From Robertmurraya sp. FSL R5-0851 (GTDB lineage: Bacteria > Bacillota > Bacilli > Bacillales > Cytobacillaceae): DNA of 64,000 bases. The DNA lies in the NCBI RefSeq assembly GCF_038002965.1, contig NZ_JBBOOE010000001.1:1717001-1781000 (forward strand), given 5' to 3'. Shown here one piece after another: positions 36,104 to 45,105 of the stretch. Each line of letters opens with the position of its first letter. Position 1 is the first letter of the stretch. The position numbers were made by a program, and so were the translations under genes. A model generated the notes under the pieces. The model searched no databases and was not told where the DNA came from. It was given only the letters and a program-made list of their open reading frames with translations.

Positions 36104-37441
36104 CTATTTCGTTTTACTCGGCCAAATCAACCCAATGATCACGCCAATAAAAGCGGGCAGCATCCACCCAAGGCCAATTTGATATAGTGGTAAATAATTC
36201 ACATAAAAAGTTTTAACACTCTCAAACAATCCTACAGTCGCTCCAGGTAAATAAGTTGCTAATGTGCTATACCCATCAATGATACTGACAAAGAATGTGA
36301 GTAGCATCGAAGCAGCGAAAACGCTTTGTTTGCCTTTAAATAGCGGTGAAAATAAAGCCAATAAAATTAGAACAATCGCTAACGGATATAGGAACATTAA
36401 TACTGGGATAGAAAACAAAATGATATTGTTCAAACCGAAATTAGCAATGGCAAAAGAAACGATACATAACATAAGCACAAACCAACGGTAACTTACTTTT
36501 GGAAATACATTATGGAAAAATTCACTACACGCCGTAATAAGTCCAATACTCGTTTTTAAACAAGCGAGAACAATAATAATCGCTAATAAAATATTACCGA
36601 ATGATCCGAAGTAATGCTGAGAAACGGCAGCAAATATCTCCCCGCCATTCGTAAACGTTCCAACTGCGGTTATACTAGATGCACCCATAAACGTAATAAG
36701 ACCATAAATGAGCGTCATAAGTCCCATCGCAAATACACCTGACTGCCAAGTCGCTTTAGCAATGGCTTTCGTTTCGGTAATTCCCTGACTCTTAATCGCG
36801 TTGATAACAACAATTCCGAAGGCAAGGGAGGCAAGGGCATCCATCGTGTTATAGCCTTCTTTAAAGCCAGTCATAAAGGCTAAGTTTTTATACTCACCAG
36901 TTGGTTCACCAAAGTTACCCATCGGCTTCAAAATCGCAGTCACAATTAAAATAAATAAAAATAGTAAAAAGGCCGGTGTTAAATACTTTCCAACGTAGTC
37001 CATAATCTTTGCTGGGTTTAAAGAGAAATAATAAACAATGGCAAAAAATACAAGGCTAAATAGTCCGAGCCATAAACTTGCTGAATCTGGATTGATATAC
37101 GGTTCGAAGCCAACAACGAATGGTACTGTTGCCGTTCGTGGGATCGCGAAGAACGGTCCAATCGTTAAGTAAAGGGCCATCGCAAATACGACACCAAAAA
37201 GTGGATGCACCCGACTTGCTAAATCACGAAGGCCTGTACTTCCTGATAATCCAATTGCAAGAATACCTAAAAAGGGGAGGCCAATGGCTGTGACTAAAAA
37301 TCCAATAAGTGCTGGCCAAAAGTTTGTACCTGCAAGTTGGCCTAATTGGATAGGAAAAATTAAATTTCCTGCACCAAAGTAAAGACCGAATAGCATTGTA
37401 CCGATCAATGCATAAGTGGAAAACGGTATTTTCTGTTGCAT
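36104..37441 (-). CDS. brnQ: Branched-chain amino acid:cation symporter BrnQ
   Basis: Na+ (or H+) coupled uptake of leucine, isoleucine and valine; LIVCS family. Twelve hydrophobic segments are indicated, with the family start STYALIGTMLFGLYFGAGNL, then FPIQLGQLAG and a GFKEGYNTMDALASLAFGIVV stretch. 445 residues is normal. ATG 37441 is preceded by aaggagtttcaac. Single gene; no T-box leader can be fitted into its short upstream region. Confidence 0.94.
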   Translation of the reverse strand: MQQKIPFSTYALIGTMLFGLYFGAGNLIFPIQLGQLAGTNFWPALIGFLVTAIGLPFLGILAIGLSGSTGLRDLASRVHPLFGVVFAMALYLTIGPFFAIPRTATVPFVVGFEPYINPDSASLWLGLFSLVFFAIVYYFSLNPAKIMDYVGKYLTPAFLLFLFILIVTAILKPMGNFGEPTGEYKNLAFMTGFKEGYNTMDALASLAFGIVVINAIKSQGITETKAIAKATWQSGVFAMGLMTLIYGLITFMGASSITAVGTFTNGGEIFAAVSQHYFGSFGNILLAIIIVLACLKTSIGLITACSEFFHNVFPKVSYRWFVLMLCIVSFAIANFGLNNIILFSIPVLMFLYPLAIVLILLALFSPLFKGKQSVFAASMLLTFFVSIIDGYSTLATYLPGATVGLFESVKTFYVNYLPLYQIGLGWMLPAFIGVIIGLIWPSKTK

Positions 37442-37652
37442 GTTGAAACTCCTTCTAGATGTTTTTTTGATTAAACTACTATATTACAAACATATTTTAG
37501 TAGTCACAATAAATTCGAATATATAGATTTATTGTTATATTGTCAATCTGGCTATTCAATAAACTATCCTTGCCTGAAGGAAAGTGAGATATTGTAACGA
37601 ATTTAAAGAGGAAATAAAAGAAATTGTCAAAGTGGATGGAAGGGTGATATTG

Positions 37653-38720
37653 ATGTGGTATCAAAATAAATTAACGGAACTACTAGGATTGGATTATCCG
37701 ATCATTCAAGCACCTATGGCAGGTGGTGTTACGACTTCCAGGTTTGTCTCTACGGTGTCAAACGCAGGGGCCTTAGGGATGATTGGTGCTGGATATATGC
37801 AGCCCGATGAATTACGTCTTCAGATAAGGGAAATAAAATCTTTAACTACCAGAACATTTGGGGTTAACTTATTTATACCAGAACAACCCGAGATATCAGA
37901 AGAAGGTATTAATGAAGCAAACGAACTCTTACAACCTCTTAGAAACACATTAGGGATAAAAGGTGAATTACCTACATACGAAAACGGCTCTACATTTGAA
38001 GAAAAAGTAAAAATAATCATTGAAGAAAAGGTGCCTGTGTGCTCTTTTACTTTTGGTATCCCATCAGAGGATGTAATAAGAGAATTAAAGAAACATAAGA
38101 TCATTGTCATTGGAACAGCTACAACTGTGAATGAAGCTGTAATCAATGAAAATATGGGGATGGATGCTGTTGTAGTTCAAGGAAGTGAAGCTGGGGGGCA
38201 TCGGGGAACTTTTATAAAAGATACGCAAGAAAGTCTAATAGGCTTAATGGCTTTAGTGCCTCAGGTTGTGGATCGTGTCAGTATTCCCGTCATTGCTTCC
38301 GGCGGAGTGATGGATGGTAGAGGTTTGATAGCTTCTATGTTTTTAGGCTCAAAAGCAGTTCAAATGGGGACAGCTTTCCTCACTACGATAGAGAGTGGAG
38401 CACATGAAGAGCACAAAAATGCTATTCTACAAGCAACCGAAGACGAGACGATGTTAACTACCGTATTTTCAGGAAAACCTGCTAGAGGAATTAATAACCA
38501 GTTTATGAAAGGGCTGAAGCACAGTGAACACTTAATAGCAGCTTATCCCATCCAACATTACTTAACTAGTCCTATTAGAAAAGAAGCTGCAAGACAAAAT
38601 AATCCTGAGTTTATGTCTCTTTGGTCGGGTCAAGGGGTTAGGATGAGTCAACGGCAAACTGTTCATGAACTCATCAATGGTATTGTTTCTCAGGTCGATC
38701 AATTGTTGAAAGAATTTTGA
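37653..38720 (+). CDS. Nitronate monooxygenase (2-nitropropane dioxygenase-like)
   Basis: FMN-dependent TIM-barrel enzyme that oxidises alkyl nitronates; it may protect against propionate-3-nitronate. Family motifs are YPIIQAPMAGGVTT near the start, VVVQGSEAGGHRG in the middle with the catalytic His, and PVIASGGVMDGRGL for phosphate binding. I take ATG 37653 (MWYQNKL), which follows aagggtgat; the frame is open 23 codons further but lacks a ribosome site. 355 residues matches the family, which overlaps in sequence with FabK-type reductases; the HRG motif favours nitronate monooxygenase. It converges with hmp, a nitric-oxide detoxifier, so the neighbourhood has a nitrogen-oxide theme. Confidence 0.87.
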   Translation: MWYQNKLTELLGLDYPIIQAPMAGGVTTSRFVSTVSNAGALGMIGAGYMQPDELRLQIREIKSLTTRTFGVNLFIPEQPEISEEGINEANELLQPLRNTLGIKGELPTYENGSTFEEKVKIIIEEKVPVCSFTFGIPSEDVIRELKKHKIIVIGTATTVNEAVINENMGMDAVVVQGSEAGGHRGTFIKDTQESLIGLMALVPQVVDRVSIPVIASGGVMDGRGLIASMFLGSKAVQMGTAFLTTIESGAHEEHKNAILQATEDETMLTTVFSGKPARGINNQFMKGLKHSEHLIAAYPIQHYLTSPIRKEAARQNNPEFMSLWSGQGVRMSQRQTVHELINGIVSQVDQLLKEF

Positions 38721-38722
38721 GT

Positions 38723-38768
38723 GTGAAAAAGCCATTTAGCTATATATCAGCTAGAATGGCTTTTTCAC
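38723..38768. terminator. Bidirectional terminator
   Basis: gtgaaaaagccatt (38723-38736) pairs with aatggctttttcac (38755-38768), with a further tagct/agcta helix inside; shared by the convergent nitronate monooxygenase and hmp genes. Confidence 0.85.
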
Positions 38769-38775
38769 TTAACAC

Positions 38776-40014
38776 TTAATTTAACTGATCAGCAGGACCG
38801 AAGAATTCAAAATGAATCTTATCAGAAGAAATACCTAACTCTTTTAATGTGTTATTTACTGTTTTCATGAATGGAATCGGACCACAGAAGTAGAAAGAAG
38901 CGTTTTTATCTTTAACGATGGAATCAATCCATGGCAGATCCATATATCCTTCTTTAGTATACTCTTTATTTAATAAATCCTTTTCGGTTGGCTTTTCATA
39001 GCAAAGATAATACTCGATATTCTCCGATTGATTAGAAAGTTCTTTAACATGCTCATGCATAGCATGGGTCGTTCCGTTAATTGCGGCGTGAATAAATGTG
39101 ACTTTTCGATTTGGTTGTTGAGTAGCAATCGTATTTAGCATACTGATCATCGGTGTTATACCAACACCACCGCTCAAGAATACAACAGGTTCGGTAGATT
39201 CTACATCTAGAACAAAGTCACCGGCAGGGGCTGTCACTTCTAGAGTATCTCCTTCTTGGATGGTATCGTGTAAGTAAGTAGATACTTTCCCGTTTGGGAT
39301 ATGTTCAGAAGAAGAGGTTTCTTTTTTTACACTAATACGGTAGTACTCTTTTTCAGGGCTATCAGATAAGCTATACTGGCGAATATGAGTGTACTCTTCT
39401 CCGGCAATTTTTACACGAATGCTAATATACTGGCCAGGAGTAAAAGTAGGAATTCCCTTACCATCTTTCGGCTGTAAGTAGAAAGAGGTAATTACTTCAC
39501 TTTCTTTTACTTTTTTAGCAACAGTGAAGTCTCTGAAATCATTCCAGCCACCAGATTGAGATACTGTTTCCTCATACATTTCTTTCTCTACTTGAATAAA
39601 TACATCAGCAATGACTCCATACGCTTTCCCCCAAGCATCAATAATGTCATCGGTCGCAGCATCGCCAAGTACATCTTTTATTGCCAATAATAAATGTTTA
39701 CCGACGATTGGATAATGCTCAGCTTTGACTTGTAAACTTCTATGTTTATGGGCAATTTGTCTAACAACTGGTAGAATGGCTTCTAAATTATCAATATAAG
39801 CAGCGGCAGCATAGACCGTATTCGCCAATGCTTTAGGCTGTCTTCCTTGTTTTTGATTGGCATGGTTGAAGATATTTAACAACTCGGGATGGTTTGTAAA
39901 CATCATTTCGTAGAATCTCTTAGTAATGGCTTCTCCATGTTGTGCTAGGACAGGAACAGTAGATTTAATAATTTCAATCGTTTTCGTATCTAATGGACTT
40001 GTGGCTGTTGTCAT
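38776..40014 (-). CDS. hmp: Flavohemoprotein, nitric oxide dioxygenase Hmp
   Basis: Converts nitric oxide to nitrate with O2 and NAD(P)H. The N-terminal globin domain (1-140) holds the proximal histidine in [11 protein letters not shown]; then the FAD-binding reductase domain with RQYSLSDSP, and the NAD domain with [11 protein letters not shown] and [10 protein letters not shown]. 412 residues, full length. Divergent from nsrR, with two NsrR boxes between them, so it is repressed until nitric oxide damages the regulator's cluster. Confidence 0.96.
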   Translation of the reverse strand: MTTATSPLDTKTIEIIKSTVPVLAQHGEAITKRFYEMMFTNHPELLNIFNHANQKQGRQPKALANTVYAAAAYIDNLEAILPVVRQIAHKHRSLQVKAEHYPIVGKHLLLAIKDVLGDAATDDIIDAWGKAYGVIADVFIQVEKEMYEETVSQSGGWNDFRDFTVAKKVKESEVITSFYLQPKDGKGIPTFTPGQYISIRVKIAGEEYTHIRQYSLSDSPEKEYYRISVKKETSSSEHIPNGKVSTYLHDTIQEGDTLEVTAPAGDFVLDVESTEPVVFLSGGVGITPMISMLNTIATQQPNRKVTFIHAAINGTTHAMHEHVKELSNQSENIEYYLCYEKPTEKDLLNKEYTKEGYMDLPWIDSIVKDKNASFYFCGPIPFMKTVNNTLKELGISSDKIHFEFFGPADQLN

Positions 40015-40052
40015 GCTAATCTCCCCTTAATAATATTCTCACGGTGTTAAAG

Positions 40053-40069
40053 ATATATTTTAAATACAT
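40053..40069. promoter_or_regulatory. NsrR box 1
   Basis: atatattttaaatacat matches the Bacillus NsrR consensus ATRTATTTTAAATAYAT at all 17 positions and lies 39 bases before the hmp start codon. Confidence 0.8.
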
Positions 40070-40100
40070 GTTTATTTTAGACTTTGGTGATTAATTAAAG

Positions 40101-40117
40101 CAATATTTTAAATACAT
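40101..40117. promoter_or_regulatory. NsrR box 2
   Basis: caatattttaaatacat matches the same consensus at 15 of 17 positions. It lies 48 bases from box 1, in the same orientation, and both are followed by gttta; together they cover the control region between hmp and nsrR. Confidence 0.65.
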
Positions 40118-40208
40118 GTTTAACAGAATGTTCACATTTATGATGTGAAAAGATGCTTTATGTTATATTTAAATTACTGAAATGTAATTGAGAACAAGGG
40201 TGATTACT

Positions 40209-40637
40209 ATGCAATTAACCACATATACAGACTATACATTACGTGTACTGATCTATTTGGGAATGCAGACGAACGGTGTAAAATCAAATATTAAAGAAAT
40301 TTCAAGTTTTTATAACATCTCTAATAACCATTTAAGTAAAGTGGTGTATGAATTAGGAAAGCTCGGGATGATTGAAACCGTTAGGGGAAGAAATGGAGGT
40401 ATTAAGCTAGCAAAAGAGCCAACTCAAATCAATATTGGTGCGATTGTTCGTCATACAGAGAGCCCTATTAATTTGGTTGAATGCTTTGACGAGACGAGAA
40501 ACACTTGCAAATTAAGTCCGGCTTGTAAATTGAAATTTGTATTGAATGAGGCACTAAACTCCTATATGAAAGTTTTAGACGGATATACATTAGAAGATTT
40601 GCTGCAAAATAGGGAAGAATTAAAGACGCTATTTTAA
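40209..40637 (+). CDS. nsrR: Nitric oxide-sensing Rrf2-family repressor NsrR
   Basis: Small [4Fe-4S] regulator. The winged helix starts MQLTTYTDYTLRVLIYLGM with recognition helix SNNHLSKVVYELGKLG and wing GRNGGIKLA. Three cluster cysteines appear as ECFDETRNTCKLSPACKLK, in the NsrR spacing. I use ATG 40209 after aagggtgat; the frame begins seven codons earlier. 142 residues is normal. Divergent from hmp, its classic target. Confidence 0.93.
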   Translation: MQLTTYTDYTLRVLIYLGMQTNGVKSNIKEISSFYNISNNHLSKVVYELGKLGMIETVRGRNGGIKLAKEPTQINIGAIVRHTESPINLVECFDETRNTCKLSPACKLKFVLNEALNSYMKVLDGYTLEDLLQNREELKTLF

Positions 40638-40646
40638 TGAAAGTAA

Positions 40647-40676
40647 AAAAGGTTGCTCTGGCAACCTTTTATTATT
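40647..40676 (+). terminator. Rho-independent terminator after nsrR
   Basis: aaaaggttgc (40647-40656) and gcaacctttt (40661-40670) form a 10-bp stem with a tctg loop, followed by attattt. Confidence 0.85.
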
Positions 40677-41321
40677 TAATCTAGAAAAAATTCTCGCAAA
40701 TTACATCTAGAAAAGCTAACTTAGTTCATGCATTCCACTAAATATTGGGAAGTGCAGACAAGTTGACGGCTGACCTGATTTCTTCTTTGCAGGGAGAAAC
40801 GATGGTTTCCTTGATTAGCTTTTGAGAAAACGTATAATAAAGACTTAGCTATTAAATTGGACACTGAAGTTTATGAGCTCCTAAGTGAATAACCTCAGTT
40901 ATTTGCGATACGGTTAATGTATCAAAATGAGGTTCTCTTGAATTTTTGAGATAAAACTCACTCCCTTTTAAATAAGATGTTATGTCCTTAATTCAGTAAC
41001 GAGAAAACGAAAACAAGCGGAGACTTTCCGGTTAAATACAGAATGAAGCTCGTTTCGGGGTATTTAAGCGGAGATTTTCCGGTTATGCAAAGCAAAACAC
41101 CACATTTTCACCTTTTTTGACCCAATAGGCGGAATGTCTCCGTTTATTTTAGCTTGTTTTAATATCCAATGACTAATTAAACGGAAATTCTCCGTCTATT
41201 TATCAGTTCGGTTGTTTATCCTGATCCCCAACCGATAAGTGCAGACCCTCTTGACCTATATTTGGTAATCAGCAGGTTTTTATTGACCAGCCTATTTAGT
41301 CAAGTAAATTGGTACTAAATA
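40677..41321. other. Gene-free stretch with short palindromic repeats
   Basis: About 640 bases with no reading frame or RNA gene I can support. The second half contains four copies of a roughly 22-base CGGA/TCCG palindromic unit (next entry). The first half shows nothing recognisable and may be decayed sequence. Confidence 0.6.
41016..41201. repeat. Four dispersed-type palindromic units (CGGA...TCCG)
   Basis: Units at 41016-41037, 41067-41087, 41128-41149 and 41180-41201, spaced 51, 61 and 52 bases. The first two read agcggaga-y-tttccggtta; the last two read rrcggaa-n4-ctccgtytattt. Each contains an imperfect inverted repeat of CGGA with TCCG. They look like a family of small intergenic repeats; no coding function. 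Confidence 0.6.
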
Positions 41322-41351
41322 AAGAAAAGACGTATTCATACGTCTTTTCTT
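41322..41351 (-). terminator. Terminator of the iclR-praH unit
   Basis: aagaaaagacgta (41322-41334) pairs perfectly with tacgtcttttctt (41339-41351), 13 bp with a ttca loop. Read on the minus strand it is followed by tttattta, as expected for a terminator of the decarboxylase gene. Confidence 0.75.
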
Positions 41352-41411
41352 GTGTCTTTTAATAGGATAGCACCAGAAAACGGACCCCTTACTTTCTGTG
41401 TGGCGGTTTTT

Positions 41412-42350
41412 TTAATCTAGTAAAGATTGTTTTCCTTTTGTAGTAATTGAAGACTCTGGCGGCCACACACAAAGATCGAAAGGAAAATCAGAACCTGGTA
41501 CGACTCGATCTTCACCAACTGTTTCCACTAGAAAATCAATGCTTGCTGGATTCCATAAGACGGTATCATACCAGAATCGTTTTAAGTACTCTGATGGCTT
41601 TCCTTGAAGGTTGGAAGACACTGCTCCCCATTGTTCATATCCTTTATCAAGTCTGCCGATTTGATATGGAAGAAACCCTCCTCCATGAGCAAATAAAATT
41701 TTTATGTTAGGATATTTGTCGATCATACCACTTAATAGAATATCAGTTGCACAAACGGTTGTTTCCCATGGGACGCCAATGAGATTGGGCATCATCCATT
41801 TTTTTAATCGTGGATCTTCGCTTAGCAATGGATGGATGAAGAGAATCGCTTTCAACCGGTTTGCTTCTTTAAAAAATGGAATGAAAAAGTCGTCTGAAAG
41901 CATTTTTCCAGCTGCTGACGTTCCAATGATTGCCCCTTTAAGTCCTAGATTCATTGCATCATGTAAAATTTGTGCAGCTCGCTCAGGATGGCTAAGAGGA
42001 ACGGTGCCAAGAGCGGATAAGTGTCCTTTCGATTGTGTAACGAATTGTGATAAAGATTGATTATATACTTGGGAAATGTCTGTGGTGATGTCATGTGGGA
42101 AGTCATACATAAAAAGCTGTGGTATAGGTGAAATCAAGGAGTGAGAAACACCAGCTTCTTTTTGGTTTTGAAGATATAAGTCTGCGTCAATAAACGATGG
42201 TTTTAATTCAAAGCCCCATTTTTCATTAACAACTAAAAAATCATCTTTATTTTCTTCCTTCTTAATCCATTTTGCATTGACAATATTTTTATTGTCTTTT
42301 AACCAAGCAAGAACATCATGTGGGATAAAATGAGTGTGAAAATCATGCAT
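41412..42350 (-). CDS. praH: ACMSD-family decarboxylase, likely 5-carboxy-2-hydroxymuconate-6-semialdehyde decarboxylase
   Basis: Metal-dependent amidohydrolase-fold decarboxylase. The metal motif HTHFIP (4-9) opens the protein; later come ILFIHPL with its His, LFAHGGGFLPY and the Asp in VPGSDFPFD. The 312-residue length fits the ACMSD/gamma-resorcylate decarboxylase group. In protocatechuate 2,3-cleavage, such an enzyme removes the ring carboxyl after opening to give 2-hydroxymuconate semialdehyde; the rest of that pathway is encoded nearby, which supports the PraH call. It follows the IclR gene by 33 bases on the same strand, with an aaaggagaa ribosome site, so the two are co-transcribed. 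The exact substrate is inferred from context. Confidence 0.75.
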   Translation of the reverse strand: MHDFHTHFIPHDVLAWLKDNKNIVNAKWIKKEENKDDFLVVNEKWGFELKPSFIDADLYLQNQKEAGVSHSLISPIPQLFMYDFPHDITTDISQVYNQSLSQFVTQSKGHLSALGTVPLSHPERAAQILHDAMNLGLKGAIIGTSAAGKMLSDDFFIPFFKEANRLKAILFIHPLLSEDPRLKKWMMPNLIGVPWETTVCATDILLSGMIDKYPNIKILFAHGGGFLPYQIGRLDKGYEQWGAVSSNLQGKPSEYLKRFWYDTVLWNPASIDFLVETVGEDRVVPGSDFPFDLCVWPPESSITTKGKQSLLD

Positions 42351-42383
42351 ATTGAGATTCTCCTTTATTATTTTAATAGAATT

Positions 42384-43157
42384 TTACCAATAACCCATAC
42401 GGTTTGATATTTCCGTGGCGGCTTGAATCACTTTCTTTGTGTAGCCTGGAACTTTATTTGCTTGAATCCTTTGTTTTGGTCCTACAACTGCTAGTGCTGC
42501 GATGACCTTTCCACGATAATCATAGACAGGTGCAGCGATCGAGTTTACCCCTTCGAGAATTTCTTCACTGCTAAAAGTGTAACCGTTTTCTTTTATTTGT
42601 TTTAAATGGGCTCGAAGTTTACTAGGATCGGTAATGGTGTTTTTCGTATATCTTGTTAAGCCTTTTTCAATGACTCTATCGACTAGTTGATCATCCGCGT
42701 AGGCTAATAACACCTTGCCTGAGCTCGTGCAATAAGGAGGATTTCTTTTTCCAACATTCGTTAATACACGAACAGGGTGGTGGCAATCGACCTTTTGAAG
42801 ATAGATGACTTCATCACTATCGAGTACAGAAATATGGGCGGTTTCACCTATACTTTCTACCAGACGGTTTAGTACGGACTGTGATTCTTTATAAATGTCC
42901 ATATGACTATTAACGATTCCGCTTAAGGAAAGGATGGATAGGCCGAGTCGATACTTTCTTGACTCTGGATCTTTATAGACAAATCCCTCAGAAGCTAACG
43001 TGGCCATGGTCCTGCTCACCGTGCTTTTATTAATACCAAGAGTAGTAGATAAATCGCTAATCTTCTTTTCAGGCTCTTCCATCGTAAAGCTTCGTAATAT
43101 TCGCAAAGCATTTTTTACAGATGATAAATGCTGGTCTTCCTGTTTTTCCGTAACCAT
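42384..43157 (-). CDS. IclR-family regulator of the aromatic cluster
   Basis: Transcriptional regulator, 257 residues. The N-terminal winged helix (SVKNALRILRSFTMEEPEKK, then ISDLSTTLGINKSTVSRTMA) is followed by the IclR effector domain with RNPPYCTSSGKVLLAY, FSSEEILEGVNSIAAPV and ALAVVGPKQRI. IclR proteins of this type (PcaR, PobR) control protocatechuate and 4-hydroxybenzoate genes. It is divergent from the TRAP/Rieske operon and shares its transcript with praH. A 17-bp inverted repeat in the divergent promoter recurs before praB and is my candidate operator. The ATG follows aaaggagg. Confidence 0.9.
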   Translation of the reverse strand: MVTEKQEDQHLSSVKNALRILRSFTMEEPEKKISDLSTTLGINKSTVSRTMATLASEGFVYKDPESRKYRLGLSILSLSGIVNSHMDIYKESQSVLNRLVESIGETAHISVLDSDEVIYLQKVDCHHPVRVLTNVGKRNPPYCTSSGKVLLAYADDQLVDRVIEKGLTRYTKNTITDPSKLRAHLKQIKENGYTFSSEEILEGVNSIAAPVYDYRGKVIAALAVVGPKQRIQANKVPGYTKKVIQAATEISNRMGYW

Positions 43158-43291
43158 CTAGTATCCTCCTTTTTTCATCATTTGAAACAGAACGCAGTTT
43201 GTTTCTCTATAGTGGAGAATATAGCAAATAAATTCAAATAAATAAAGTGAATATTTATAAAGTTTAAAATAAAATAATTTTTTTGAGTTTT

Positions 43292-43318
43292 GTTGCGCAT
43301 AGAGCAACTTTAATGTTG
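43292..43318. promoter_or_regulatory. Candidate IclR operator A (TRAP/Rieske promoter)
   Basis: gttgcgcatagagcaac (43292-43308), then six bases, then gttg (43315-43318). GTTGC/GCAAC arms form an inverted repeat. The same pattern with one base changed occurs at 48379-48405. A ttgata (43315) and aagata (43338) 17 bases apart could be the promoter it controls. Confidence 0.6.
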
Positions 43319-43418
43319 ATAGCGTAAAAAGTAGTGGTAAGATAAAAAATGTGAAGATTGATAAATTTTAGGAGAATCCTTTCCAACTTAAGAGAAAAGA
43401 TTTTTCTAAACAACAAAA

Positions 43419-43432
43419 TGTAAGCGTTTTAA
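43419..43432. promoter_or_regulatory. cre-like site of the TRAP/Rieske operon
   Basis: tgtaagcgttttaa has one mismatch to the cre consensus (penultimate base). It lies 23 bases before the first TRAP gene, downstream of the likely promoter. Confidence 0.55.
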
Positions 43433-43455
43433 CCAAGCGAAGAGGGGGATGTAAG

Positions 43456-44514
43456 ATGTTGAAAAGAGGGATGAAGCTTAGTTTTACTATGTTAACCTTG
43501 ATTTTACTAGTATTTGTGTCAGCTTGTTCGAAAAGCTCTGGGGGAGACGAAGCTGCTTCGGATACAAAATCAATTACCTTTAAGATGGGGCACATGAACT
43601 CTCCTGACCATGTACAAGATTCGAAGGCAATGAAACCGTTCAGTGAAGAAGTAGAAAAGCTTACCGATGGTCGAGTGAAATTTCAAATCTATCCGGGTGG
43701 AGCTCTTGGTGGTCCTAAGGATACGTTAGACAATATTACAACTGGAATCATGGATGCGGGTTGGGGGTTACATGGGTATAATGCTGGAAAGTTTCCAACC
43801 CACTCAGTTCTTCAACTTCCATTCCTTGCAAACGGGACGGGAGAAGAGTTAAGTGCTGTTGCTCAAAAGCTTTATGATACGTTCCCTGAAATCCAAAAGG
43901 AATATGACGATTTAAAGTTGTTATGGGTTCACGCAGCTGATCCGTACGCGATTATCACAAAAGGAAAAGCAGTCAGAAGCTTTGAGGACGTGAAAGGTTT
44001 AAAGCTTCGAACTCCGTCTGTTGAAGCAGGTGAAATGATTAAGTCATGGGGAGCAACTCCCGTTTCCTTACCAGCACCAGAAATTTATGATGCACTTCAA
44101 AAGGGTGTGATTGATGGGGGAGTCTTACCTGTTGCAGCTATTAAAGATTTTAACCTAACCGATTTGGTTGATTACGTTACATTAGGAAACTTCAACACTA
44201 GTATTTTCTACGTTGCTATGAACAAAGATAGCTGGAATAAGATTTCTCCAGAAGATCAAAAGCTCATTGAAGAAGAACTGCTTGGTGAGCCAATGGCGAA
44301 AATGGCAGGGGCAGCGTTTGATTATCAAAAGGGCTTAGCGGAAACAGAAGCGAAAGATGCAGGTGTAGAATTTATTAGTCTGGAAGAGAGTGAACTTCAA
44401 AAATTTAAGGATAACTCTGAGGATGTAAAGGAAAAATGGTTATCTGATATGAAATCAAAAGGGGTAGATGGTCAGAAGATTTACGATGAAACAGTAAAGC
44501 TTATTGAAGAATGA
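43456..44514 (+). CDS. TRAP transporter solute-binding lipoprotein (DctP family)
   Basis: Extracellular receptor of a TRAP transporter. A lipoprotein signal with lipobox VSAC (cysteine near 23) precedes the DctP fold: FKMGHMNSPDHVQDSKAMKPF, KFQIYPGGALGGPKD, the substrate-pinning arginine region LKLRTPSVEAGEM and WGATPVSLPAPEIYDALQKGVIDG. 352 residues. TRAP receptors bind organic acids; with a Rieske oxygenase and ring-cleavage pathway beside it, an aromatic carboxylate is the most likely ligand, which is inference. First gene of the operon; aagagggggatg ribosome site. Confidence 0.9.
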   Translation: MLKRGMKLSFTMLTLILLVFVSACSKSSGGDEAASDTKSITFKMGHMNSPDHVQDSKAMKPFSEEVEKLTDGRVKFQIYPGGALGGPKDTLDNITTGIMDAGWGLHGYNAGKFPTHSVLQLPFLANGTGEELSAVAQKLYDTFPEIQKEYDDLKLLWVHAADPYAIITKGKAVRSFEDVKGLKLRTPSVEAGEMIKSWGATPVSLPAPEIYDALQKGVIDGGVLPVAAIKDFNLTDLVDYVTLGNFNTSIFYVAMNKDSWNKISPEDQKLIEEELLGEPMAKMAGAAFDYQKGLAETEAKDAGVEFISLEESELQKFKDNSEDVKEKWLSDMKSKGVDGQKIYDETVKLIEE

Positions 44515-44541
44515 TAGTCTTCCAATTTGGAGGTGTAGGTA

Positions 44542-45105
44542 ATGGAACAAGAAGTAAGAAAGGATGTTTCGTTGAGAGCTTCGGCTCTTGACGAAGTTTC
44601 CTTTTTAGAAAAAGTTATTCATCCATTCGAGAAAGTTGTTTCTACTTTAAATAATGTTCTTCATAAAGTTTCAAGTATCATTTTGTTTCTATTAATGTTT
44701 CTTACGACGGCAGATGTGTTCGGTCGATATTTTTTTAATAAGCCAATTACAGGAACGTACGAACTAACTGGATTGGCGCTAGCCATAATCATTTTCTTTA
44801 GCCTTGGTTCAGCACAACTCAAAAAAGACCATATTGAAATTGACTTTTTAACGAATATGATGCCTGTTAAGGTCCAACACGCACTTTATGCCTTTACTTC
44901 CCTCATATTATTTATCCTAATGTCCCTAACTTCTTGGCAATTATTCGAATATACGAAGAGGATTTATTTCGGAAATGAATTAAGCGGAGATCTTGGACTA
45001 CCTCTTTATTTGTTCGTTACACTTGCGATAGTTGGTGCGGTTTGTTTTACATTAACGTATCTAGTCGATTCGTTAAAATCCTTCCTAAGGGTGGTGAAGA
45101 AATGA
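44542..45105 (+). CDS. TRAP transporter small permease (DctQ)
   Basis: Four-helix small membrane subunit of the TRAP transporter, 187 residues. After a 30-residue cytoplasmic N-terminus come four hydrophobic helices, including the DctQ signature TTADVFGRYFFNKPITGTYE and LGSAQLKKDHIEIDFL. It overlaps the large permease start by an ATGA junction. Confidence 0.9.
   Translation: MEQEVRKDVSLRASALDEVSFLEKVIHPFEKVVSTLNNVLHKVSSIILFLLMFLTTADVFGRYFFNKPITGTYELTGLALAIIIFFSLGSAQLKKDHIEIDFLTNMMPVKVQHALYAFTSLILFILMSLTSWQLFEYTKRIYFGNELSGDLGLPLYLFVTLAIVGAVCFTLTYLVDSLKSFLRVVKK

Noticed and set aside
37442..37583. Possible T-box or leader before brnQ
   Set aside because: The gap is short, and no specifier stem, T-box sequence or terminator pair could be found.
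41016..41201. CRISPR array
   Set aside because: The repeated units vary in sequence, are palindromic, and their spacing is uneven; no cas genes are present.
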